Source: [Bacillus] selenitireducens MLS10 (GTDB lineage: Bacteria > Bacillota > Bacilli > Bacillales > Salisediminibacteriaceae). Taken from it: a stretch of 64,000 nucleotides of DNA. The stretch lies in contig NC_014219.1 in NCBI RefSeq assembly GCF_000093085.1, positions 3,526,384 to 3,590,383 on the forward strand, written 5' to 3'. The notes under the pieces were generated by a model, which was given only the letters and a program-made list of their open reading frames with translations, had not been told where the DNA came from and ran no database searches. The position numbers were made by a program, and so were the translations under genes. Every line of letters starts with the position of its first letter. Position 1 is the first letter of the stretch. Below, in pieces: positions 54,164 to 63,412 of this stretch.

Positions 54164-54874
54164 CTAAAGAGGCCACCATTCAATCATCATCACAAACAGA
54201 ACAGCAATCACAATGCCCGGAAGGAGATTGGCAACCCTGATCTTTTCAATTCCCAAGAGGTTTAATCCGATCGCCATGATCATGATCCCGCCTACCGCAG
54301 TGATTTCCGCAATCATCGCGTCCAAAAGCGCCTCCGGAATAATCTGTATAATCCACGTCGCCATTAAAGCAATGCTGCCCTGATAAAGAACGACAGGTAT
54401 CGCTGAAAACATGACACCGATGCCCATAGCCGCTGCAAAGACAATCGACGAAAAGCCATCTAGCATCGATTTTGTAAGTAATACCGAATGATCCTGTCTG
54501 AATCCACTGTCGAGAGCTCCAATGATTGCCATGGCGCCAACGACAAAAAGCAGTGTTGCGGCAACAAAGCCTTCGGCAAATCGGCCGTCTCCTCCATATT
54601 TCTTCATGCGGTTTTCCATCATTGCTCCCACATGATTTAACTTTCCTTCAAGTTGAAAACGTTCGCCAATGACCGCTCCGATTGCGAGGCTCAGGATCAC
54701 GATCAGAAACTGTTGACCTTCAAGGGCCATCGTGAAACCGAGCACAATGACGGCCAGGCCAATGGCCTTCATAACCGTTTCCTGCATGGATGCAGAAAAT
54801 CCTTTTATTTTGACTCCGAGCCAGGCCCCCATCACGATGGCCAGCCCGTTGACGATCGTACCGAATAACACCAT
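54164..54874 (-). CDS. DUF554 membrane protein
   Basis: A 236-residue protein with about seven hydrophobic helices, opening LFGTIVNGLAIVMGAWLG and containing the family block GAMAIIGALDSGF (about 115-128). DUF554 members (B. subtilis YdfK) are presumed transporters with no proven substrate. It lies between the DUF951 gene and the cysteine desulfurase-like gene, with short spacers. Confidence 0.87.
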   Translation of the reverse strand: MVLFGTIVNGLAIVMGAWLGVKIKGFSASMQETVMKAIGLAVIVLGFTMALEGQQFLIVILSLAIGAVIGERFQLEGKLNHVGAMMENRMKKYGGDGRFAEGFVAATLLFVVGAMAIIGALDSGFRQDHSVLLTKSMLDGFSSIVFAAAMGIGVMFSAIPVVLYQGSIALMATWIIQIIPEALLDAMIAEITAVGGIMIMAIGLNLLGIEKIRVANLLPGIVIAVLFVMMIEWWPL

Positions 54875-54883
54875 ATGCGTCCC

Positions 54884-56035
54884 CTATTCCAGCATGTGCT
54901 CCATTATTTCTTGCAGTGCTCTAATAAAGTCATCGATTTCTTCCATTGTATTATATAAACCAAAACTGACTCTCAGAAGACCGTGTTCTGATGTATTCAA
55001 ATATTCATGCACGAGCGGTGAACAGTGCAAGCCAGCTCTTACAGCAATATTGTAATGGTCATCAAGAATCATGGCGAGTTCATGACTGTTTAACGGTGAA
55101 GTTTTGATCGATACAACGCCAAGTCGCTTATAGCCATTCAATGGTTCAACAGCTTCAAGACCCGGTACTTCTTTCAGTTCAGATACCAAATATTTCGCCA
55201 AACCTTCTTCATGACTCGAAATTCGTTCATAGCCCTGTTCATCCACGGCTTCAATCCCTTTTAACAGTCCGGCGATGCCCGGTGTATTCATCGTGCCACT
55301 CTCCATCGCATGTGGCCATTCTTCCGGTTGACTTTTCAGTTCCGATTCTGTTCCTGTGCCTCCCAGGATAAGAGGGGTCAGCTTCATACCATCCCCTGCA
55401 ATCATCACGCCTGTTCCCTGAGGTCCCAAAAGTCCTTTATGCCCCGGGAATGCGAGGAAGTCAATATGATCCTCTTTCATGGAAATCGGAAGGATACCGG
55501 CTGTTTGAGACGCATCCACTGCAAACGCAGCGTCACTGTCCCTAAGTAATTCCCCAATTTCCCGGATCGGAAGAATTTCACCGGTTACATTCGATCCGTG
55601 GGTCACCATCACGAGTCTGGTCCTCTCATTCATTGCTTCTTCGATCAGGTCCCGCCAATTCTCGCCTTCTTTCGGTGCGATGACCGACACATCAACGCCC
55701 TTCTCTTTTTTCAGTTTCTCTACGGGTCTGCTGACGGAATTATGTTCAAACACCGTCATGATCAAATGATCCCCCTTTTCAAACAAGAACCCCTGAAGGA
55801 TTTGATTTAATCCCTGTGTGGCATTCATGGAGAAAACGACCCGTTCTTTGGAAGGCGCATCAAACATATCCCGTAAAGCTGTTCGTGCCTGATCGATGAC
55901 TTCACCCGCTTGTCTTGATAGCCCGTGGCCACCCCTTCCAGGATTCGCACCGTAGTCCGTAAGAGCTTTCGTTACCGCGGTGACGACGGATTCAGGTTTT
56001 GGAAAACTCGACGCTGCATGATCAAAATAGATCAT
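54884..56035 (-). CDS. Class V aminotransferase / cysteine desulfurase-like protein
   Basis: PLP enzyme of 383 residues. It opens MIYFDHAASSFPKPESV; the PLP lysine is in DFLAFPGHKGLLGPQG (about 188-203). The segment AGLHCSPLVHEYLNT near residue 330 supplies a Cys at the position used by group II (CsdA/SufS-type) desulfurases, in a longer loop typical of the EF2568 subfamily. It probably releases sulfur from cysteine or a related substrate, but no SUF/ISC partner is adjacent. ATG 56035 follows AGGTG by 6 nt; a GTG at 56044 is less likely. Confidence 0.85.
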   Translation of the reverse strand: MIYFDHAASSFPKPESVVTAVTKALTDYGANPGRGGHGLSRQAGEVIDQARTALRDMFDAPSKERVVFSMNATQGLNQILQGFLFEKGDHLIMTVFEHNSVSRPVEKLKKEKGVDVSVIAPKEGENWRDLIEEAMNERTRLVMVTHGSNVTGEILPIREIGELLRDSDAAFAVDASQTAGILPISMKEDHIDFLAFPGHKGLLGPQGTGVMIAGDGMKLTPLILGGTGTESELKSQPEEWPHAMESGTMNTPGIAGLLKGIEAVDEQGYERISSHEEGLAKYLVSELKEVPGLEAVEPLNGYKRLGVVSIKTSPLNSHELAMILDDHYNIAVRAGLHCSPLVHEYLNTSEHGLLRVSFGLYNTMEEIDDFIRALQEIMEHMLE

Positions 56036-56122
56036 GGTATACACCTGCCTGTCATTCAGATTCTGTATGTCCCTGAGATCATTGTCTCGAAGAAAAGAGC
56101 GGAGGAGTTTACCCTCTCGCCC

Positions 56123-56995
56123 TTAAATCTCCTCTTCTGCTTCTTCAGCAGACATCAGTCGAAGAATACGTTGTAAATCATCGTCGTCAAAAAAATCAAT
56201 TTCAATTTTACTCTTTTTCTTTCCCGGTTTGATCGTCACGTTTGTACCGAAATACGATTTCAGGAATGCTTCCCGATCTTTAAGATACACATCCAGGGCG
56301 GGTTTCCCTTTGGATGTTTCACGTGAAACATTTTCGTTCATGTCGTGAATCACAGATTCTAGATGTCTCACGCTCCATTGTTCTTTGATAGTTTTTTGCA
56401 GAAGCGGTGACAGTTTCTTGTCTTCTTTCAAACCGAGTAATGCTCTGGCATGTCCGGTTGAAATTTTTTCTTCCTGCAAATATTGTTGAACGATTTGCGG
56501 GGCTTGCAACAGTCGTAAATAATTGGCGATATGAGGTCTGCTTTTCCCCAGTTTAACGGATAGCTGATCCTGGGTTAAAGATAAATGCTCCATTAATTTT
56601 TTATAAGCTTTTGCTTCTTCAAGCGGATTGAGATCTTCTCTTTGCAAGTTCTCAATCAGAGCCAGTTCCATCATTTCATCGTCCGTCAGTTCGCGGACAA
56701 TAGCGGGGACTGAATCGAGTTTAGCAGCTTTTGCAGCCCGATAACGCCGCTCACCTACAACGATTTCATAACCTTTTATACTCTTGCGAACAACAAGAGG
56801 CTGGAGGATTCCATGCTGCTCGATCGATTGTCTCAACTCATCGATAGCCTCATCGTCAAAATGCTTTCGCGGCTGATACGGATTGGGACGCAAGTCTTTG
56901 ATCTTGATGTTCTGAGCGCCCTGAGAATCAGACTCCTCATATCGCTCCGAGTCGGGGAAAAATGCGCCAATTCCTTTACCCAGTCCTTTACCCAT
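56123..56995 (-). CDS. parB: Chromosome partition protein ParB (Spo0J)
   Basis: A 290-residue CTPase that binds parS and spreads on origin-proximal DNA to load SMC and segregate origins. N-terminal ParB/CTP domain with the GERRYRAAK motif (about 88-96), central helix-turn-helix with LSVKLGKSRPHIANYLRLL (about 145-163), and a short C-terminal dimerisation region. Start ATG 56995 (MGKGLGKGIGAFF) with AAGGAAGT upstream; overlaps the parA stop by 8 nt. A perfect parS site lies inside the gene. Confidence 0.95.
   Translation of the reverse strand: MGKGLGKGIGAFFPDSERYEESDSQGAQNIKIKDLRPNPYQPRKHFDDEAIDELRQSIEQHGILQPLVVRKSIKGYEIVVGERRYRAAKAAKLDSVPAIVRELTDDEMMELALIENLQREDLNPLEEAKAYKKLMEHLSLTQDQLSVKLGKSRPHIANYLRLLQAPQIVQQYLQEEKISTGHARALLGLKEDKKLSPLLQKTIKEQWSVRHLESVIHDMNENVSRETSKGKPALDVYLKDREAFLKSYFGTNVTIKPGKKKSKIEIDFFDDDDLQRILRLMSAEEAEEEI
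56315..56330. other. parS site within parB
   Basis: TGTTTCACGTGAAACA, a perfect 16-bp palindrome and exact match to the Bacillus parS consensus. It lies within parB, as parS does in spo0J of B. subtilis. Confidence 0.96.
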
Positions 56996-57749
56996 GTGCA
57001 ATCACTTCCTTTGCGAGATCAATATACACCTCAGCACCTCGGGATCGGGCGTCATAAGAAATGATGGATTCCCCATGACTTGGTGCCTCACTTAAGCGAA
57101 CATTCCTTGGTATAATCGTTGAAAAGACTTTTTCATGAAAATATTTCTTCACCTCTTCAATTACCTGAATTCCGAGATTCGTTCGGGCATCAAACATTGT
57201 CAAAAGTACGCCTTCGATCTCCAGATCATGATTGAGATGCTTTTGAACAAGTCGGACCGTATTCAAAAGCTGACTCAAACCTTCAAGGGCATAGTACTCA
57301 CATTGAACAGGAATAAGTACGCTATTAGCCGCTGTCAGGGAATTCAGCGTCAACAATCCAAGAGACGGTGGACAGTCAATGATAATGAAATCATACTCAT
57401 CACGTATCGACTCAATCGCATTTTTCAGACGCACCTCTCTGGAAATCGTAGGTACGAGTTCAATCTCAGCCCCTGCAAGCTGAATCGTTGATGGCACTAT
57501 GTACAAATGTTCCGTATTTGTAGGTAAAATAATATCCTTCACATCGGAATCCTCAACAAGAATATTATAAATGCATTCATCGACGTCTCCTTTTTCGATC
57601 CCGATTCCACTCGTTGTGTTTCCCTGCGGATCAATATCAATGATGAGCACTTTTTTTCCTTCATAAGCAAGTCCTGCACTCAGGTTGACGGCTGTGGTTG
57701 TCTTTCCGACACCGCCTTTTTGGTTTGCGATTGCGATTACTCTTCCCAC
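56988..57749 (-). CDS. parA: Chromosome partition ATPase ParA (Soj)
   Basis: A 253-residue deviant Walker-type ATPase that oscillates on the nucleoid, moves origins and regulates DnaA. Walker A KGGVGKTTT (about 11-19) with the signature Lys, DIDPQGN (about 37-43), and the switch II DCPPSLG. The frame begins at GTG 57758, but GTG 57749 (MGRVIAIANQ) with AGGTG upstream reproduces the 253-aa length of B. subtilis Soj. Overlaps parB by 8 nt; they form an operon. Confidence 0.94.
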   Translation of the reverse strand: MGRVIAIANQKGGVGKTTTAVNLSAGLAYEGKKVLIIDIDPQGNTTSGIGIEKGDVDECIYNILVEDSDVKDIILPTNTEHLYIVPSTIQLAGAEIELVPTISREVRLKNAIESIRDEYDFIIIDCPPSLGLLTLNSLTAANSVLIPVQCEYYALEGLSQLLNTVRLVQKHLNHDLEIEGVLLTMFDARTNLGIQVIEEVKKYFHEKVFSTIIPRNVRLSEAPSHGESIISYDARSRGAEVYIDLAKEVIAHG

Positions 57750-57867
57750 TGGTTTCACCTGCCTGTCTTTATATTGTTCGCTCTGTTACCTGTTTTCAGT
57801 TTACCATGATTTCATTCAATCTCCTATTTCAAGAACACAACAATTTCTGTTTATTAAACAAATCGAA

Positions 57868-57897
57868 TAAAAAGCCATTCCCACGCTCAGGAACGGC
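57868..57897 (-). terminator. Terminator of noc
   Basis: On the minus strand, GCCGTTCC and GGAATGGC arms around a 9-nt loop followed by TTTTTATT, 21 nt after the noc stop. Confidence 0.75.
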
Positions 57898-57917
57898 CCA
57901 TCCTTGATGCTGATCAT

Positions 57918-58778
57918 TCATTTTTTAGGTATTCGAATCGTAAACTGATAATAATCGTCGTGTTCTTCTTCGTCCGTATCAATGGATAACCCGGTTTGAG
58001 AAACCATATCAACCGATTGCCGAATGGTATTCATCGCCAAGCGAGTGTCTTTCGAGACACTTTTCACTTTTGGTCTTTTCTTTTTTTCAGGCTTATGCAG
58101 CGCTTTTTTTACGGCTTCTTCTGTTTGTTTCACATTCCATTCTTTTTCGATCACAGAAACCAGAATTTTCACCTGCGCCGTTTCTTCTTTTACCGATAAC
58201 AACGCTCTCGCATGCCGTTCGGTTATTTTCCGTTGTTTCAACGCTTCCTGCACTTCACCGCTGAGTTGCAGGAGCCTCAGTTTATTGGCAACCGTTGACT
58301 GCCCCTTCCCGAGTCGCTGGGCGAGGCTTTCCTGAGTTAATCCGTGCAGTTCCAACAGTTTTTGATAAGCGGCTGCTTCTTCAATCGATGTTAATTCTTC
58401 ACGTTGAAGATTTTCTATTAACGCTACAGATGCTGTTTTTGTATCGTTCATTTCTTTAACAACAGCCGGTACCGTTTCCCACCCCAGTGTTTGAACGGCA
58501 CGCCAACGCCTTTCTCCCGCGATGATTTCATAGTGATCATCACGCTTTCGGACGATAATCGGTTGAATCATGCCATGTGTATGAAGCGTTTCTGCCAGTT
58601 CTTCGATTTTATCTTCGTTAAACACCGTGCGCGGTTGGAATGGATTTGGAACGATATCATTGACTTGAATCCGTTCCACTTCTTCTCGCTCATCAATCAG
58701 CGCATCTTCCACCTTCTCTTCATCTGAATCTTGTTGTTGATCATCCAGACCGAGCCATTTAGAAAATGATTGTTTCAA
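57918..58778 (-). CDS. noc: Nucleoid occlusion protein Noc
   Basis: ParB paralogue of 286 residues that binds NBS sites and blocks division over the nucleoid. The N-terminal amphipathic helix MKQSFSKWLGL is the membrane-targeting helix seen in Bacillus Noc. The CTP domain has GERRWRAVQ (about 87-95), and the helix-turn-helix LAQRLGKGQSTVANKLRLL. Located between parA and rsmG as in B. subtilis. A perfect parS lies just upstream in the 205-nt spacer. Confidence 0.94.
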   Translation of the reverse strand: MKQSFSKWLGLDDQQQDSDEEKVEDALIDEREEVERIQVNDIVPNPFQPRTVFNEDKIEELAETLHTHGMIQPIIVRKRDDHYEIIAGERRWRAVQTLGWETVPAVVKEMNDTKTASVALIENLQREELTSIEEAAAYQKLLELHGLTQESLAQRLGKGQSTVANKLRLLQLSGEVQEALKQRKITERHARALLSVKEETAQVKILVSVIEKEWNVKQTEEAVKKALHKPEKKKRPKVKSVSKDTRLAMNTIRQSVDMVSQTGLSIDTDEEEHDDYYQFTIRIPKK

Positions 58779-58818
58779 GGGAGCACCACCTTCACAAAAC
58801 GTTCATTGACCTCTTAAA

Positions 58819-58834
58819 TGTTTCACGTGAAACA
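58819..58834. other. parS site upstream of noc
   Basis: TGTTTCACGTGAAACA, identical to the site in parB, 2.5 kb away, in the noc-rsmG intergenic region. It may also place noc under ParB influence. Confidence 0.95.
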
Positions 58835-58983
58835 TTCTGGTTATCGCCTTCACTTTCATTACCCTAATACAGTATACGTCAACTGAGCGATTTCATCTAC
58901 CGAACATAATGAAAAATTTGATCTGCCTGATTCATTATCCTCCTGACCCGAGCATTTATGCAACGGACAATCGGGTCTCACTG

Positions 58984-59697
58984 TTATATCGGTTCTTTAT
59001 TTGGTGTCCCGGGTTTTCTGGGATATTTCTTCGGCGTATTGCTAATTTTATCGATCAGCAGCATCACACGATCCCCATCATCCCCAGGTAATGCAAAAGT
59101 AAATGATTGTTTGAGTTTGCCACCAAGAGCCTGAATAGCTTTTTTGGATTCAGCAAGTTCCTCCATTCCCTGCGAACCTTTCATGGCAAGGAAAATTCCC
59201 CCTGACTTCACGAACGGCATACACAGTTCTGTCAATACAGGCATACGGGCAACCGCTCTTGAAATCGCCAAGTCAAATCTGTCACGGTACTCTGACATCC
59301 GCCCTGCTTCCTCTGCGCGACTGTGAATCGCCTGAACACCGGAAAGTGACAGTGCATCTGATAAGGCATGAAGAAACGTAATGCGCTTGTTTAATGAGTC
59401 AATGATCGTAACCTCAAGATGAGGAAACACAATTTTTATGGGAATCGAAGGGAAACCCGCACCTGCCCCCACATCCACAACGGACGTTGCTTTCGAAAAA
59501 TCAACAAATTCACAGGCTGTGATGGAATCATAAAAATGCTTCAAGTACACATCCTCTTTATCCGTAATGGCCGTCAGGTTCATTCTCGTATTCCAATCGA
59601 CAAGCAAATGATAATAAGCATCGAACTGACGCATTTGTTCATCCGTCAGTTCAATGCCTTTCTTTCGTAAGGCTTCTTTAAACTCCTGTTCTGTCAT
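58984..59697 (-). CDS. rsmG: 16S rRNA (guanine527-N7)-methyltransferase RsmG (GidB)
   Basis: A 237-residue SAM-dependent methyltransferase that modifies G527 of 16S rRNA; its loss gives low-level streptomycin resistance in other bacteria. The SAM-binding VVDVGAGAGFPSIPIKIVFP (about 69-88) is a GidB hallmark, and LAISRAVARMPVL follows (about 139-151). Upstream gene mnmG ends 18 nt before this start, so the two are probably cotranscribed. Confidence 0.95.
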   Translation of the reverse strand: MTEQEFKEALRKKGIELTDEQMRQFDAYYHLLVDWNTRMNLTAITDKEDVYLKHFYDSITACEFVDFSKATSVVDVGAGAGFPSIPIKIVFPHLEVTIIDSLNKRITFLHALSDALSLSGVQAIHSRAEEAGRMSEYRDRFDLAISRAVARMPVLTELCMPFVKSGGIFLAMKGSQGMEELAESKKAIQALGGKLKQSFTFALPGDDGDRVMLLIDKISNTPKKYPRKPGTPNKEPI

Positions 59698-59715
59698 GAT
59701 CGCAGCTCCCCGCCT

Positions 59716-61602
59716 TTAAGAATTCGTCCCCTGCAAACGTCCCTGTTCGAGATACACGAGTAAGACCGAAATATCCGATGGGTTCACTCCTGATACTCTC
59801 GACGCCTGGCCGACAGAAATCGGTCTGACCTCATTGAGTTTTTGTCTTGCTTCAATGGCAAGACCATTGATTGAGAGATAGTCAATGTCTTCAGGAATCT
59901 TTCTGTTTTCCATCTTCAGTGAACGCTCCACCTGTTCAAGCTGTTTGGCAATATATCCTTCATACTTGATTTGAATCTCAACCTGTTCTTTAACGTCATC
60001 TGTCAGAACGGTTTCTGCAGGTACCAGGGCATCAACAAGGCTGTATGACAATTCCGGACGTTTAATCAGCACATCCGCACTCATCGCCTCTTTAAGCGGC
60101 GATGCTCCGAGATCCTCAAGCACCTGATTGTTTTCAGGGGTCGCCTTGATAATGGCCTTTCGAAGGCGTTTGATCTCTTTTGCAATCTCGGCTTTTTTCT
60201 GTTCAAAGCCCTCGAAACGATTCTGATTCACCAGACCAATCTCATAACCTTTTTCCGTCAGACGAAGATCTGCATTGTCATGACGGAGCAAAAGGCGGAA
60301 TTCAGCACGTGACGTCAACAGACGGTAAGGTTCATTCGTCCCCTTCGTAACGAGGTCATCAATCAGGACGCCAATATAAGCTTCAGAACGATCCAGTATC
60401 AATGGTTCTTTTTCCTGAACCTTCAGCGCTGCATTAATCCCTGCCATCAGACCCTGTCCGGCAGCCTCTTCATAGCCGCTCGTTCCATTGATTTGTCCGG
60501 CTGTAAACAACCCGGAGATCCGCTTCGTTTCGAGACTCGGCCAAAGCTGTGTCGGTACAATGGCATCATATTCAATCGCATACCCGGGTCTCATCATCCG
60601 AACGGACTCCAATCCGGGTACCGTTTTCAGGATTTCATGCTGGACATCCTCAGGAAGACTTGTCGAAAGCCCCTGCACATACACTTCCTGAGTATTTCGT
60701 CCCTCCGGCTCAAGAAAAATCTGATGACGAGGCTTGTCGTTAAACCGGACGATTTTGTCTTCAATTGACGGGCAGTACCGCGGACCTGTTCCTTCGATCA
60801 TCCCCGAATACATCGGAGAACGATGCAAGTTCGCATTGATCAGTTCATGCGTCTCCGGGCTCGTATAAGTCAGCCAGCACGGCAACTGATCTGTTATAAA
60901 GGCTGTCGTCTCATATGAGAAAGCACGAGGTTCTTCATCTCCAGGCTGAATCTCCGTCTGACTGTAATCAATGGAATGCCCATTAACCCGCGGAGGTGTT
61001 CCCGTCTTAAAACGGACCATCTCAAAACCGAGTTCTTTCATATGATGGGATAAATTCACCGAAGGCTGCATGTTATTCGGACCACTCTCATACGACAGTT
61101 CACCGATAATCACTTTCCCTCTCAGATACGTACCGGTTGTAATAATGACAGAATCCGCTTCGTAACGTGCTCCTGTCTGCGTAATCACACCTTTTACCTG
61201 ATCATCTTCCACAATGAGTTCTTCGACCATTCCCTGCCTGAGCAGAAGGTTATCCGTATCTTCAATGACTTTTTTCATTTCATGTTGATACATAAATTTA
61301 TCTGCCTGCGCACGAAGAGCCCTTACAGCCGGGCCTTTTCCTGTGTTCAACATCCGCATCTGGATATGCGTCTTGTCAATGTTTCGTGCCATTTCCCCGC
61401 CGAGGGCATCGATTTCACGAACAACAATGCCTTTGGCCGGTCCGCCTACAGACGGGTTGCACGGCATGAACGCAACAGCATCCAGGTTCAATGTCAGCAT
61501 CAGCGTGTTCGCACCCATTCGTGCAGAAGCAAGTCCTGCTTCAACACCTGCATGTCCCGCACCGACGACGATGACATCAAATTTACCTCCAAAATAACTC
61601 AC
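59716..61602 (-). CDS. mnmG: tRNA uridine-5-carboxymethylaminomethyl synthase MnmG (GidA)
   Basis: FAD enzyme of 628 residues that, with MnmE, builds the cmnm5 group on wobble U34 of certain tRNAs. FAD-binding [17 protein letters not shown] (about 14-30) and the conserved [24 protein letters not shown] (about 45-68) are present, as is the KTGTPPRV and the C-terminal helical MnmE-binding domain. Standard length. Lies between mnmE (109 nt upstream) and rsmG. Confidence 0.96.
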   Translation of the reverse strand: MSYFGGKFDVIVVGAGHAGVEAGLASARMGANTLMLTLNLDAVAFMPCNPSVGGPAKGIVVREIDALGGEMARNIDKTHIQMRMLNTGKGPAVRALRAQADKFMYQHEMKKVIEDTDNLLLRQGMVEELIVEDDQVKGVITQTGARYEADSVIITTGTYLRGKVIIGELSYESGPNNMQPSVNLSHHMKELGFEMVRFKTGTPPRVNGHSIDYSQTEIQPGDEEPRAFSYETTAFITDQLPCWLTYTSPETHELINANLHRSPMYSGMIEGTGPRYCPSIEDKIVRFNDKPRHQIFLEPEGRNTQEVYVQGLSTSLPEDVQHEILKTVPGLESVRMMRPGYAIEYDAIVPTQLWPSLETKRISGLFTAGQINGTSGYEEAAGQGLMAGINAALKVQEKEPLILDRSEAYIGVLIDDLVTKGTNEPYRLLTSRAEFRLLLRHDNADLRLTEKGYEIGLVNQNRFEGFEQKKAEIAKEIKRLRKAIIKATPENNQVLEDLGASPLKEAMSADVLIKRPELSYSLVDALVPAETVLTDDVKEQVEIQIKYEGYIAKQLEQVERSLKMENRKIPEDIDYLSINGLAIEARQKLNEVRPISVGQASRVSGVNPSDISVLLVYLEQGRLQGTNS

Positions 61603-61711
61603 AATAAAATCCTCCTTTTAACGTTCATCTGCCAAGATCCACTAAGAGAACTGGTGATCCCTGCAGACATCCTGCAATCCAACGCTGAACACAAACATTC
61701 ACGTTTCCTTG

Positions 61712-63088
61712 TTATTTCCCTAAACAGAACTGGGAGAAGAGCTGATCGATCAGGCTCTCATGGACACTGTCACCGATCACTTCACCAAGCAGCTCCCAGG
61801 CTTTTGTAATATCAATCTGGACCATATCAACCGGCATCCCTGTTTCCACAGCCATCAGTGCTTCATCAATGGATCGTTTCGCCTGATTCAATAAAGCAAT
61901 ATGTCTGGAATTTGAGACGTAGGATAAATCACCGGAATCAAGATCTCCTTCGAAAAACAGATCGCGAATGGCTTCCTCGAGTTCGTCTACTCCCTCATCT
62001 TTCAATAAAGAAGTGGTGACAACTGGATGCTGACCTGCCAACTGGTTGACTTCCTTCATATCAATCTGTCCGTCAAGATCCCGTTTGTTCACTATCACAA
62101 TGGTATCCTGATCTTTGACAAGCTCAAACAGTTCTCTGTCCGAATCCGTCAACGGTTCATTATAGTTTACAACAAAGAGAATCAGCTCTGCATCTATCAT
62201 GACCTGTCTGGACCGCTCGACACCAAGCCGTTCCACCACATCTTCCGTTTCACGAATGCCGGCCGTATCGAGAAGCTTGAGCGGCACTCCCCGAATATTC
62301 ACGTACTCTTCGATGACATCCCGCGTCGTTCCCGGAATTTCCGTCACAATGGCTTTGTTTTCATGCACCAGGCTGTTTAAGAGCGACGATTTCCCCACAT
62401 TCGGTCTTCCTACTATAACGGTGGAAAGCCCTTCTCGCAAGATCTTCCCCTGTTCGGCTGTCGTTAACAGCCTGTCAATTTCCTGTTTGACATACGTCGA
62501 CTTTTCCCTGAGCAAATCAAGGGTCACTTCTTCTGCATCATATTCAGGGTAATCGATATTCACTTCCACAGAAGCAACGGTCTCTAAAAGCGCCTGCCGA
62601 AGGGTCTGGATCCGATTTGATAATTTCCCTTCCACCTGTTTCATCGCCACATTCATTGCACGATCCGTCTTCGCCTGAATCAGATCCATGACCGCTTCAG
62701 CCTGGGACAGATCAATCCGCCCATTCAAAAATGCGCGCTTTGTGAATTCTCCAGGTTCCGCCAGACGTGCCCCCTCATTCAAAATAAGCTGCAGGACCCG
62801 ATTCACACTCGTCAATCCGCCGTGACAGTTGACTTCAATCATGTCTTCTTTCGTGTACGTTTTCGGCGCCCGCAAAACCGACACCATGACTTCTTCAATA
62901 ATCTGTCCGTCTTCCGGATTTATCAGATGACCATAATTAATTGTATGACTCGCCACTTCCTGTAAAGGAACGGCACCTTTATATAAACGATCCGCCAGTT
63001 CAACGGCTTTCGGACCACTGATTCTGACAATACCAATGGCTCCCTCTCCCATTGGGGTTGAGATCGCGGAAATTGTATCCATATCCAT
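61712..63088 (-). CDS. mnmE: tRNA modification GTPase MnmE (TrmE)
   Basis: Potassium-dependent GTPase of 458 residues, partner of MnmG. N-terminal tetrahydrofolate-binding domain (about 1-120), helical domain, and an inserted G domain (about 220-380) with Walker [11 protein letters not shown] (about 229-238), GTTRD (G2), DTAGI (G3) and NKRD (G4). The C-terminal CLGK Cys motif is the active-site cysteine conserved in the family. It is the last gene before the DnaA-box-rich spacer to jag. Confidence 0.96.
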   Translation of the reverse strand: MDMDTISAISTPMGEGAIGIVRISGPKAVELADRLYKGAVPLQEVASHTINYGHLINPEDGQIIEEVMVSVLRAPKTYTKEDMIEVNCHGGLTSVNRVLQLILNEGARLAEPGEFTKRAFLNGRIDLSQAEAVMDLIQAKTDRAMNVAMKQVEGKLSNRIQTLRQALLETVASVEVNIDYPEYDAEEVTLDLLREKSTYVKQEIDRLLTTAEQGKILREGLSTVIVGRPNVGKSSLLNSLVHENKAIVTEIPGTTRDVIEEYVNIRGVPLKLLDTAGIRETEDVVERLGVERSRQVMIDAELILFVVNYNEPLTDSDRELFELVKDQDTIVIVNKRDLDGQIDMKEVNQLAGQHPVVTTSLLKDEGVDELEEAIRDLFFEGDLDSGDLSYVSNSRHIALLNQAKRSIDEALMAVETGMPVDMVQIDITKAWELLGEVIGDSVHESLIDQLFSQFCLGK

Positions 63089-63412
63089 TAAAGAGTCCTC
63101 CTCTTTGATTCGTTCACTGCTTCACTTATCCACAGCTGTCATCGTTCAATCGAAACTGATACCAATTAAACAGATTAACACAGTTCACACATTATGAAAA
63201 GCATCCACATGTGGATAGCTGAAATCAGTGACCGTCATAATCGTAAACTGTGGATAACCGTCCGCAGGATGGATATCCACAGCCCATTATGATATGAAAG
63301 GCACCCAGCACGGTCCAGGTTGCATGTATCCGTGTTAATCATTTCTATAATAAAGCCTAAAAAAAAGAACCCCTGGCCATCATTCAGCCAAGAGTTCTTC
63401 TGCTGTTCTTAT
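63089..63412. promoter_or_regulatory. mnmE-jag spacer with a DnaA-box cluster
   Basis: 324 nt without a gene. Perfect DnaA boxes TTATCCACA lie at 63126-63134 and TGTGGATAA at 63249-63257; near-matches are at 63201-63209 (GCATCCACA), 63210-63218 (TGTGGATAG) and 63273-63281 (ATATCCACA). The jag terminator is at 63358-63398. In B. subtilis the corresponding jag-trmE spacer is, as I recall, one of the DnaA-binding regions outside oriC. Confidence 0.8.
63358..63398 (-). terminator. Terminator of jag
   Basis: On the minus strand, AGAAC and GTTCT arms with inner TGGC/GCCA pairing (internal mismatches), followed by eight T residues, 14 nt after the jag stop. Confidence 0.8.

Noticed and set aside
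57750-58983. Noc-binding sites (ATTTCCCGGGAAAT class) near noc
   Set aside because: Looked for and not found; only parS-type palindromes are present.
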